A stretch of DNA of 64,000 nucleotides from Hordeum vulgare subsp. vulgare. Taxonomy: Eukaryota; Streptophyta; Magnoliopsida; Poales; Poaceae. The position numbers were made by a program, and so were the translations under genes. Where the stretch lies: the NCBI RefSeq assembly GCF_904849725.1, contig NC_058519.1:537858316-537922315 (forward strand), written 5' to 3'. The notes beneath the pieces are model-generated. The model did no database searches. It had not been told where the DNA came from and saw only the letters and a program-made list of their open reading frames with translations. Positions 53,930-64,000 of the stretch are shown in pieces; the stretch's first letter is position 1, and the number at the start of each line of letters is the position of its first letter.

Positions 53930-56900
53930 GATGTAGCTTGCGCTATAGCCCTACTGTTTTTATATGTTCCTAGAGAAAATTTAGTTGAAAGTTGATAGTA
54001 GCAAACTTTGCAGATTGAGTCTGTAAAACCGAGGATTGTCCTCGTTGCTGCGCAGAAGGCTTATGTCCTTAATTCACCACTCGGTGTGCTGCACCTCGAG
54101 CGCCGTCTGTAGATGTTGTGAACATCCAACATACACGTTTCTGATGACTACACGATAGTTCAGTGCAAAATACTTAATGGCTTAGAAGCAAGGCGCCGAA
54201 GACGTTTTGAAACGTCACGGAACATAAGAGATGTTCTAAAGAGATGAAATTGTGATTTCATGCTTGTGCCCTTGTTAAGAGGTATGATACCTCCGACAAG
54301 ATTCTTTGTCCACGAAGTAAAGGAGAAAATCTCAATCGTTGAGCGTGTGCTCAGATTATCTAAGTACGACAATCGCTTGAATCAAGTGGGAGTTGATCTT
54401 CCGGATAAGATAGTGATGGTTCTCCAAAGTCACTGCCACCAAGCTGTGAGAGCTTCATGATGAACTATAACATATCATGGATAGATACAATGATCCTTGA
54501 GCGATTCGCGATGTTTGACACTGCGAAAGTAGAAATCAAGAAGGAGCATCAATAGTTGATGGTTAGTAAAACCACTAAGTTTCGATAAAGGCAAGGGCTA
54601 GAAGGGATACTTCGTGAAACGGCAAAGCAGTTGCTGCACTAATGAAGAGACCCCAGATTAAACCCAAGCCCGGGACTAAGTGCTTCTGTTATGAGGGGAA
54701 TGGTCACTGAGGCGGAGCAACTCTAGATACTTGGTAGATAAGAAGGCTGGCAAAAGTCGAAAGAAGTATATTTGATATAGATGATGTTGATGTGTACTTT
54801 ACTAGTACTCCTAGTAGCACGAGGGTATTGGATACCAGTTCGGTTGCTAAGTGATTAGTAACACGAAATGAAAGCTACGGCATAAACAGAGACTAGCTAA
54901 AAGGCGAGGTGACGATACGTGTTGGAAGTGTTTCCAAGGTTGATATGATCAAACGTCGCACACTCCCTCTACCATCGGGATTGGTGTTAAACCTAAATAA
55001 TTATTATTTGGTGCTTGCGTTAAGCATGAACATGATTGGATCGTGTTTATTGCAATACGATTATTCATTTAAAGAGAATAATGGTTACTCTATTTGCTTG
55101 AATAATAACCTTCAATGGTTTATTGAATCTCGATCGTAGTGTTACACATGTTCATGATATTGGTGCCAAAAGATACGAGGTAATGATGATAGTACCACTT
55201 GCTTGTGGCACTGCCTCTTGAGTCATGTTGGTATAAATTGCATGAAGAGGATCCGTGCTGATGGATCTTTATACTCACTTGACTTTGAATCACTAGTGAC
55301 ATGCAAATCATACCACATGAGCAAGGCCTTGTTTTCATTGAGATGAAACAAGATAGTAACTTGTTGGAAGTGATACATTTTGATGTATGCAGTCCAATGG
55401 GTGCTGAGGCACGCAGTGGATATCATTATGTTCTTACTTCAATGACGATTTGAGTAGATACAAGAGTATTTATTTAATGAATCACAAGTTTGAAATATTG
55501 AAAAGTTCAGTTCTATTTCAGGAGTGAAGTTCGTTGTAACAAGAGGATAAACTGTCTACGATATGATCATAGAAATGAATATCTGAGTTACGAGTTTTGG
55601 TACGGAGTTAAGACAATGTGGAAATTGTTTCGCAGTTCATGCCACCTGGAACATCATAGTGTGATGATGTGTGTGAACGTCATAGCCATGCACTATTTGG
55701 TATGGTGCATGCTATGATGTCTCTTATCGAATTACCACTATCGTTTATGGGTTATGCATTAGAGACAACCGCATTCACTTTAAATAGGGCACCGCGTATT
55801 TCCGTTGAGATGACACAGTATAGACTGAGGTTTAGAGAAATCTAAACTGTCGTTTCTTGAAAGTTTGGGGCTTCGACACTTGTGTGAAAAAGTTTCAGTC
55901 GAATAAGCTCAAACCCAAAGCGGATAAATGCATCTTCATAGGATATCCAAAACAGTTGGGTACATCTCCTATCTCAGATCCGAAAGCAAAGTGTTTGTTT
56001 CTAGAAACGGATCCTTTCTCGAGGAAAGGTTTCTCTCGAAAGAATTGAGTGGGAGGGTGGTAGAACTTAATGAGGTTATTGAACCATCACTTCAACCAGT
56101 GTGTAGCAGGGCGCATGAAGTTATTCATGTGGCGCCTACACCAATTGAAGTGAAGGCTGATGATGGTGATCATCGAGCAGCGGATCAAGTTACTACAAAC
56201 CTCGTAGATTGAGAAGGTCGCGTACTACTGCAGAGTGGTACGGTAACCGTGTCTTGGAGGTCATGTTGTTGAGCAACAGTGAACCTACGAGTTATGGAGA
56301 AAGCAATGGTGGGCCCGGATTCCGACAAATGGCTGGAAGCCATGAAATCCGAGAGAGGATCCATGTATAAAAACAAAGTGTAGACTTTGGCAGAACTACT
56401 TGATGGTCATAGGACTATTGAGTAAAGATGGATCTTTAAAAGGAAGACAGACGATGATGGTGATAAGTCACTATTAAGAAAAGCTCGACTTGTCGCAAAG
56501 ATGTTTTCGACAAGATCAAACAGTTGACTATGATGAGACTTTCTCACTCGTAGCGATGCTAAAAGTCTGTTAGAATTATGTTAGTAGTTGCTGCATTATT
56601 TATGAAATATTGCACATAGGATGTCAAAACATTGTTTCCTCGACGGTTTCCTTGAGCAAACATTGTATGTGATACAACCTGGAGGTTTTGTCGATCCTAA
56701 AGATACTAGCAAGTATGCAAGCTCCAGCGATCCTTCAATGGACTGGTGCAAGCATCTCGGAGTTGGAATATACACTTTGATGAGATGATCAAAGATTTTG
56801 GGTTTGTACAAGGTTTATGAGAAACTTGTATTTCCAAAGAAGTGAGTGGGAGCACTATAGAATTTCTGATAAGTATATGTGGTTGACATATTGTGGATCA

Positions 56901-57640
56901 GAAGTAATGTAGAATTTCTGTAAAGCATACAAGGTTGTTTGAAAGAAGTTTTCAAAGGAGTACCTGGATTGCGCTACTTGAACGTTGAGCATCAAAGATC
57001 TATAGAGATAGATCGAAAGCGCTTAATGGAAGTTTCAACAAGATGCATGCCTTGACAAGTTTTTGAAGGAGTTCAAAATAGATCAACAAAGAAGGAGTTC
57101 TTGGTCGCGTTGTGAGGTGTGAATTTGAGTAAGACTCAAAACCCGACCCCGGCATAATAAAGAGAATAGACGAAGGTCGTCTACTATGCCATGGCCGTAG
57201 AATCTGAAGTATGCCATGCTGGGTACCGCACCTGATGTGTGCCTTGACTCAAAGTCTGTTGAGAGGTACAGAGAGTGATCCATGATTGAGTCACTAGTAG
57301 CGGTCAAAATTTATCCTTAGTAACTGATGGACTAAGGAATTTTTCTCGATTATGGAGGTGGTTAAAGAGTTCGTCGTAAAGGGTTATGTCGATGCAAGCT
57401 TTGACACTAATCCGAATAACTATGAGTAGTGAAACGAATTCGTATAGTAGAGTAGATATTTGGAGTATTTCCGAATAGCACATAGTAGCAGCATCTATAA
57501 GATGACATAAAGATTTGTAAAGAACACACGGATCTGAAAGTTTCAGAACCGTTGACTAAAACCTCTCTCACGAGCAAGACGTGATCAGACCCCATAACTA
57601 TATGGGTGTTGGATTCGTTGGAATCACATGGTGATGTGAA
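53930..57640 (+). pseudogene. Remnant copia gag-pol of element B
   Basis: DNA-level similarity to gag-pol of element A runs through the whole stretch but nearly every frame is broken. Recognisable points: knuckle-like CFY-EGNGH near 54680; protease site reads DTSS instead of DTG near 54830; integrase LWHCLLSHVG near 55205 and FTLNRAP near 55775; RT part with ESERGSMYKNK near 56350; RNase H part near 57380; polypurine tract AAGTGGGAGAC at 57662-57672. It cannot encode active proteins. Confidence 0.9.
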
Positions 57641-57672
57641 CTAGATTATTGACTCTAGTGCAAGTGGGAGAC

Positions 57673-58102
57673 TGTTGGAAATATGCCCTAGAGGCAATAA
57701 TAAATTATTTATTATTATATTTCTTTGTTCATGATAATCGTTTATTATCCATGCTATAATTGTATTGATTGGAAACACAGTGCATGTGTGGATACATAGA
57801 CAAAACACTGTCCCTAGTAAGCCTCTAGTTGACTAGCTCGTTGAACAGAGATGGTCAAGGTTTCCTGACCATAGGCAAGTGTTGTCACTTGATAACGGGA
57901 TCACATCATTAGGGGAATCATGTGATGGACTAGACCCAAACTAATAGACATAGCATGTTGATCATGTCATTTTGTTGCTACTGTTTTCTGCGTGTCAAGT
58001 ATTTGTTCCTATGACCATGAGATCATATAACTCACTGACACCGGAGGAATGCTTTGTGTGTATCAAACGTTGCAACATAACTGGGTGACTATAAAGATGC
58101 TC
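57673..58102 (+). repeat. 3' LTR of copia element B, first part
   Basis: The first 430 bp of the 3' LTR. I count about eight differences from the same part of the 5' LTR. It ends in the target duplication TGCTC before the solo LTR. Confidence 0.95.
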
Positions 58103-61100
58103 TGTAACATCCCAAAATTATAAATTTTGGAATGTTAATATAATTATTAGATTGATTGTTTGTTTGTTTGAGTGATTTAAACTTGAGTGGAATTTGAAAC
58201 TTTTCAAAAAAATGAGAGGGAATAAAATGACTTTCCCAAAATTTTCTATTTTGAATCCCTTTTCAATTTGGAGTTTGAATATTTTCAAAACCCTTTGATT
58301 AAAAAAATCAAACGAGAGGAGGAAAATGACCCTCCAAAATCAGAGACAATGTCTTGATTCAAATTTTAAGTATTTGCAATTTATTTGAAATTCAAATTCC
58401 TTTTCATTTTAAAGTTATTGCAAAAAAAATAAATTTTTTTTAAAAGTATTTTTTTGGTTTTGAAAATATGTTCATGTTTTAGAAAATTTTATTCTGAAAA
58501 TTTTGATATATAATATGTCTTTATAAAATGTTCTCTCTTTTTCATTTATACGTTTTTCTTCTTTGTTTAAAAAAAATTTGTTCGTTCGGAAAAAAAAACA
58601 AAGGCCACGGCTGCTCATGCGGCTGGCCAAAGTTTTTTTTGCCCATGCGGCCCTTCTTCTCTTTTTTTTTCTATTTTCTCCTCTTTACGTATATGTTTAG
58701 TCCCACATTGCCTATCTATGGACCATTAGACCTCCCTTCCATCTATAAATATAGATCCATAGGAGCATCCAAAAATCATCTATTTCGGGTTAAATCAATC
58801 TTTTGATTTAACTAGATTTATTAAATAAAAATATTTTTTTCTTCTCTTCGGCGGGATTTCTCGAAGTCGTCTCTTCATTGGAATTAATTCTTACTCTCCA
58901 TTCTAAAGGTATTTCTCTTCGTATTTTTTATACTCCCGTAGTTTATTATTTCTAGACTAGTATTCCTACACTAGTATACGGTAGAGTAATTAGATATATT
59001 ATTTAGTCTTCGTATTTACACATTAGTACTAGAATTCCTTTAGACATAGCACTTTTCTTCCGTAAAATAGCTTGTTCCTGATTTTTCAAATAGCCATAAC
59101 TTTTTACTCGTTTATCCGAATTAGATGAAACCAACGCCTAGAGTTTCGTCTTGATCCCACCTATCGTGCGAACCTATCATATCAACTTTTTGAAATTTTC
59201 AAATTTCGAAATTTGTTCATATTCATATTCAAACTTCTTTTGATCATATCTTTTTATCCGTAGCTCCGTTTTAGATGAATTCAATTGCGTCAGATTCGTA
59301 TCAAAGTAATCTTCCCGTTTGTATCATTAGTTTTAACTTTTCAACTTATAATTTTGATCAAATCAGATTTATCTATTAGTGCCCAAAAGTGTTCACATCG
59401 TTCTAAGCCGATTCAATGTTATATTGACGTATTTGTATCTTTTGATCCGCTAGTTCAAATCTAGTAATTCTTTTTTCTACACGCTCATATTGATCTCCTA
59501 TATCCAGTAGCATCATTAGTTTCGACCTTTGAACCTGACAAATTTGAGCGATTCAAATTTGTATTCGAACATTCATTTGATCTTATCTTGCAAATCGTAC
59601 CACCTTTTCAATTGATTCCTTTTACCCCTAAACACTCATGTCATATATTTTTGTACGTAATCATCGTACTTCAGTTCAACTTCTCTTGACCTTTTGAATG
59701 CAAATTCAATTCATACTTCAATTCACTATAACTTGCGTTGTAGTGCTCCATTTCAAGAAATTCTTTCTACAAATAAATTCTTATGTCTTATACTATTTGT
59801 CAAACAACATTCATGTTGTTCTCCCAATATTTTTGATCATCTCCCATAGTGTATGCAAGTCGAGCTTATATAGCAATAGTTCATCGTCCATTACCTCTTT
59901 TGATCTCATTCATGCACCGTTCCTTTTACAACACACTTACGACCTTTTTGTTAAACCTTAGTACGTTGTTATTTTGTACCAAGACATGCTTTGTTCTTAT
60001 GTTCTCTTGGTTCTTCCTTTTTGGCATGAATGTTTATTGAATGATATTTGTTTACGATAGATTGCTCGTGGTGTGGTGAGTAGAATTATCAGGATTATGA
60101 GAGCGACTATCTTCATCAAGTAATACCAGGCAAGTCACTTTGATCATACTATCACCTATGTTTTATGCATCGTAGTTCTACCATCCTATGCCCAATTGCA
60201 TGCTGCTTAGGTACTTGGAAATTGTAGTATAGATTGTAGTATCATGTGGTAGGCACACAACAACCTCGATACTTGGCCCCGGGATGACAAATTTCATATT
60301 GCTATGCTTGAGTAGACGGGATTTCGGTTGAGTGCATAACACGAGTGATGCGAGGTTGATTAAATAATCAAGACCGGTTAAGACAAGATTTTCAAGACCT
60401 CGGACGCAATGCAACTCTGGGTGAAGGACGGTTGATCGGCTCCCTGGAGAACCCAGTGGATGACCCGGGATGCTGGAGAGGCCATGACATCCTGCGGAAA
60501 GCTTCACCCAGGCTCAAAGAGACGGACGGATATTTTCAAGACCCAAGGCTTACCTGCACAGCCACAAGTCATTATGCGCTCTGGCATGGTTGGACAACGC
60601 GGCGACTCTGGACAGGCGGTGCTAGCAGATGTAGAAGAACAGTAGGAATGGATGGGCACCGACAGGGATTCAGAGGGACCCGTTGAAAGACCATGTTTTG
60701 GTCATCCGGTCTTCAAACATCCTGAAGTGCGAGGACATACACGGAGGCGATCAAATCTTGTGGGGAACGTGTGCAAAACTCCGCAGAGTACTCAAACCTA
60801 ATCGATTAGCCGTGTCCACGGTTATGGACAACTTGAGCCAAAGGAACTGAAGTTATCTGAAATTCTCAACACAAATAATAATATTGATGTGGGAATTATT
60901 GACAACATGGGTACGAGAATTGGTTGGTGGAACCATCTTGTTAACAACCAACAATGTAGTAACATTTTGCTTTTAGCCATCTCTTGATGTAGGAGAAAAC
61001 TTGCTTTTCGCTAAAAACTTATAGCCCCACCTGCCATATATGCATATAGTATAGATGATTACTTTTCACCCCTCTCTTATGTGACTTGCCGGCATATTCA

Positions 61101-61388
61101 ATATGCTGACCTACACGGCTGCAACGTCTTATGTTGCAGATATTCTTCTTCGACGAGTAAGAGTACGATTCAAGGTTACGGTCTACACTCAACTTGCCGT
61201 TGGTGTTTATTGGGACTCCACTCCCTTGACTGCTTCCGCTGAAATATTTAAGGTATATATCAGTTTTACGCTATTTACATGTGATTGCACTTTGATATAT
61301 ACATTGATGTACTGTGTGTGCCAGCATACTGATCCAGGGATGGCACAGAAACACAGAGGCTTGACTCGTCTTGAGTCGGGTCGCTACA
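58103..61388 (+). mobile_element. Gypsy solo LTR, 3286 bp, with perfect 5-bp target duplication
   Basis: It starts TGTAACATCCCAAAATTATA, ends GGGTCGCTACA, and is flanked by TGCTC at 58098-58102 and 61389-61393. No internal gag-pol, PBS or polypurine tract is present, so it is a solo LTR left by LTR-LTR recombination. The 3' portion is the same family as the LTR parts at 30237-30492 and 39306-40450. A TATA box TATAAATA is at 58744-58751. The small ORFs inside have no family features. Confidence 0.93.
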
Positions 61389-62796
61389 TGCTCTACAGGT
61401 ATCTCCGAAGGTGTTCGTTGAGTTAGTATGGATCGAGACTGGGATTTGTCAGTCCGTGTGACAGAGAGGTATCTCGGGGCCCACTCGGTAATACAACATC
61501 ACACACAAGCCTTGCAAGCAATGTGACTTAGTGTAAGTTGCGGGATCTTGTATTATGGAACGAGTAAAGAGACTTGCCGGTAAACGAGATTGAAATAGGT
61601 ATGCGGATACTGACGATCGAATCTCAGGTAAGTAACATACCGAAGGACAAAGGGAATGACATACGAGATTATATGAATCCTTGGCACTGAGGTTCAAATG
61701 GTAAGATCTTCGTAGAATATGTAGGATCCAATATGGGCATCCAGGTCCCCCTATTGGATATTGACCGAGGAGTCTCTCGGGTCATGTCTACATAGTTCTC
61801 GAACCCGCAGGGTCTGCACACTTAAGGTTCGACGTTGTTTTATGCGTATTTGAGTTATATGGTTGGTTACCGAATGTTGTTCGGAGTCCCGGATGAGATC
61901 ACGGACGTCACGAGGGTTTCCAGAATGGTCCGGAAATGAAGATTGATATATAGGATGGCCTCATTTGGTTACCGGAAGGTTTTCGTGCATTACCGGAAAA
62001 GTTTCGGGCTCATCGGTAGTGTACTGGGAGTGCCGGGAGGGGTGCCGGGGACCATCAGGAGGGGTGTCACGCCCCAATGGGTCTCATGGGCTATGGTAAG
62101 AGATAAACCAGCCCCTAGTGGGATGGAATAAGTTCCCACTAAGGCCCATAAGGTTTGAGAAGGAAAAAACACAAGGTGGAAAGAATTTCCAAGTGGGAAG
62201 GTGGAATCCTACTCCAAGTAGGATTGGAGTAGGACTCCTCCACCTCCAATTTCGGCCAAACCTTTAGGTTTTGAGGCTGCCTCCTCCCCTCCCTCCCTCC
62301 TATATATAGTGGGGTTTTAGGGCTGATTTGAGAAAAGTTTTGCCACGGCAGCCCGACCACATACCTCCACACTTTTACCTCTAGATCGCGTTTCTGCGGA
62401 GCTAGGGCGGAGCCCTGCTGAGATTGGATCACCACCAACCTCCGGAGCGTCATCACGCTGCCGGAGAACTCATCTACCTCTCCATCTCTCTTGCTGGATC
62501 AAGAAGGCCGAGATCATCGTCGAGCTGTACGTGTGCTGAACGCGGAGGTGCCGTCCGTTCGGCACTAGATCGGAGCGGATCGTGGGACGGATCGCGGGAC
62601 GGTTCGTGGGACGGTTCGCGGGGCGGATCGAGGGACGTGAGGACGTTCCACTACATCAACCGCATTTCTTAATGCTTCTGCTGTGCGATCTACAAGGGTA
62701 CGTAGATCGGAAATCCCCTCTCGTAGATGGACATCACCATGACAGGTCTTCGAGCGCGTAGGAAATTTTTTGTTTCCCATGCGACGTTCCCCAACA
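61389..62796 (+). repeat. 3' LTR of copia element B, second part
   Basis: It resumes at the duplicated TGCTC and runs to CCCCAACA. It carries five units of a 12-bp repeat at 62577-62636 where the 5' LTR has four. Otherwise nearly identical to the 5' LTR. Confidence 0.95.
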
Positions 62797-63612
62797 ACGA
62801 TGCCGGTTAAATATCAAGCGGTATAGGAGGGATCCATGATCTCTCTCAAGGAACTGGTAGCGTGTTAGAGCGACACGATCAAGGTAGGCTGTACGGAGAG
62901 GAGGGTCTTCTGGACGGATGGATACTCCAAGAAAATTTGCTAAGCGCGTAGCATAAACTCCACCAAAGAAATCCCCCTCACTGGCATTTTTATTCAGCCT
63001 CCTTGCTTTTATAGCTCCCATATTGAAGCTCCTGTCACCTGTTACTGCGCTCTTAAGGATACTAAGGTCGGAAGCGCATAGGTGACAATGTGCACCCTTG
63101 TCGTTAATGCACCTACCTATGAAGAGGGCAAGGTAGTGCAAGGCAGGGAAATGGATGCTTCCTATGATGGCTTGCGTGATATCTCTGGTTTCTCCAATTG
63201 TTATACTGGAGACAAAGTCTCTGACCGAAGATTTAGAAGGATCATTAACACTACCCCCATCGGGTATCTTGCAAATCCTATTGAAATCCTCCAGATCCAC
63301 GTTATAGGATTTATCGTACAGATCAAACAGTATGGATGAGTCATGACCAACTAAAAATTTAAATCTACACACGAAAGAGGCAGTGAGCATAGCATACTAT
63401 TCATATTTATCTGAGAGGAATTGTTCTAACCCAGCATTGCGGACAAGTGCATCAAACTCATCCTTGAAACCTGCTTCGATCATGAACTCATCGGAAGGCC
63501 ATTCACATGGTTGTACCGGTGCGTCCCTTAGTTGAAAAGGTTCGGGCTCCCGAAAAGAGAGACGAGGACCCTTCTTACTTGAGGAACTACCATGAATCTT
63601 CCTCCTGAACAT
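62797..63612 (-). pseudogene. Athila ORF1, 5' part (split by copia B)
   Basis: On minus, probable start MFRRKIHGSSSSKKGPRLSF at 63612. Then EFMIEAGFKDEFDALVRNAG and, after an in-frame stop (near 63397), FKFLVGHDSSILFDLYDKSY, IGSIHFPALHYLALFIGRCI, GDFFGGVYATRLANFLGVSI and LLYRLIFNRHR at the junction with copia B. This is the plant Athila ORF-1 family (gag-like, Pfam ATHILA). The rest of the protein is at 50879-50634. The host element's 5' LTR lies beyond the window. Confidence 0.82.
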
Positions 63613-64000
63613 AATTTCCTTTTGCTGAAATTTTTGCAGTTCAAGAGAAAATTGAATAAAGACCCACCACACCTTGTAGCAACTACTCCTACTAGTGCCT
63701 AGAGACCGTATCACGCGCTAAAACTACTTGGAACCAGCTAAAATCAACATTTCTAGCTCAAGAACAGGGTCACCAAGGTAGTAAGAATACGCGAAGGATA
63801 AAGCACTAGAGCAAAAACTAATTGGACCAATGGAGGAGTCACTTACCAAGGAGTAATTTCCCCAAAACGGTTCGGAGAATGGTGCTTTGAGCAAGGAGAT
63901 CGAAAATCACAGCCAAATGGGCAAGAACACGGGTTTGAGTTGTGAAACAATTTTTCTGGAGGTGGAAGAACAGGCTGAGAGCTGGAATGAGTGGAGGGGG
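63613..64000 (-). other. 5' leader region of the Athila-like element
   Basis: An in-frame extension to 63714 exists but looks like leader. The rest has no ORF of note and no PBS was found before the window ends. Confidence 0.4.

Larger units (their letters stand above)
50880..62796 (+). mobile_element. Copia element B (Angela-like) carrying a gypsy solo LTR
   Basis: LTRs at 50880-52700 and 57673-62796; the latter is split at 58102/61389. Removing the 3.3-kb insert leaves about 8.6 kb. It is inserted in the Athila ORF1 gene, whose two halves flank it. The flanking 5-mers AAGCT and ACGAT agree at only three of five positions, so a target duplication is not convincing. The interior is badly decayed while the LTRs are close to each other. 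Confidence 0.92.

Noticed and set aside
60178..60686. ORFs of 84-109 residues on both strands
   Set aside because: They lie inside the solo LTR; the matching region of the other LTR copy (39306-40450) does not preserve them.
1..64000. CRISPR arrays, bacterial operons, integrated viral genes
   Set aside because: The direct repeats found are tandem arrays or LTRs without spacers, and every gag-pol found has LTR-retrotransposon order and context.

Overview
The window is a piece of a large, repeat-packed grass genome, most likely Triticeae (wheat, barley or Aegilops type). The evidence is the Angela/WIS/BARE-type copia LTRs (start TGTTGGAAATATGCCCTAGAG), many Stowaway MITEs with CTCCCTCCGTTC ends and TA target duplications, Athila- and Tat-type gypsy elements, and GC-rich exons beside AT-rich introns. 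There is no bacterial or viral gene content.

About 6.0-18.3 kb is a gene island with two convergent protein genes and one hidden RNA gene. (1) A four-exon gene on + (CDS 6737-13542) encodes a 771-residue ankyrin-repeat protein. (2) Inside its second intron, on the same strand, lies a gene for U6atac snRNA of the minor spliceosome (about 11500-11620), with a plant snRNA promoter in Pol III spacing and a T7 terminator. (3) An eight-exon gene on - (18155-14919) encodes a 260-residue organellar, probably mitochondrial, ribosome recycling factor; its introns hold five Stowaway-type MITEs. A LINE 3' end and a MITE lie between the two convergent genes.

The rest is transposon. 0-6 kb: a reversed copia LTR remnant, then the 3' part of a Tat-like gypsy element with 74-bp tandem repeats, an antisense gene and an LTR. 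19-29 kb: LTR scraps, then a second Tat-like element on - (LTR, antisense gene on +, pol), joined near 28990 to the gag of another gypsy element. 30.2-40.4 kb: an LTR of that gypsy family split by a copia element (A, 30493-39305) that has both LTRs. 41-49 kb: Athila-like gag, an Athila-type LTR, a CACTA ORF fragment and a second LTR of the same type. 49-64 kb: an Athila ORF1 element split by a second copia element (B, 50880-62796), whose 3' LTR is split in turn by a 3.3-kb gypsy solo LTR with a perfect 5-bp target duplication.

The ankyrin and recycling-factor genes look intact; every transposon ORF is broken. The U6atac gene and its promoter are the most significant find. The nested insertions give a relative order of events: Athila element, then copia B, then solo LTR; and gypsy LTR, then copia A.
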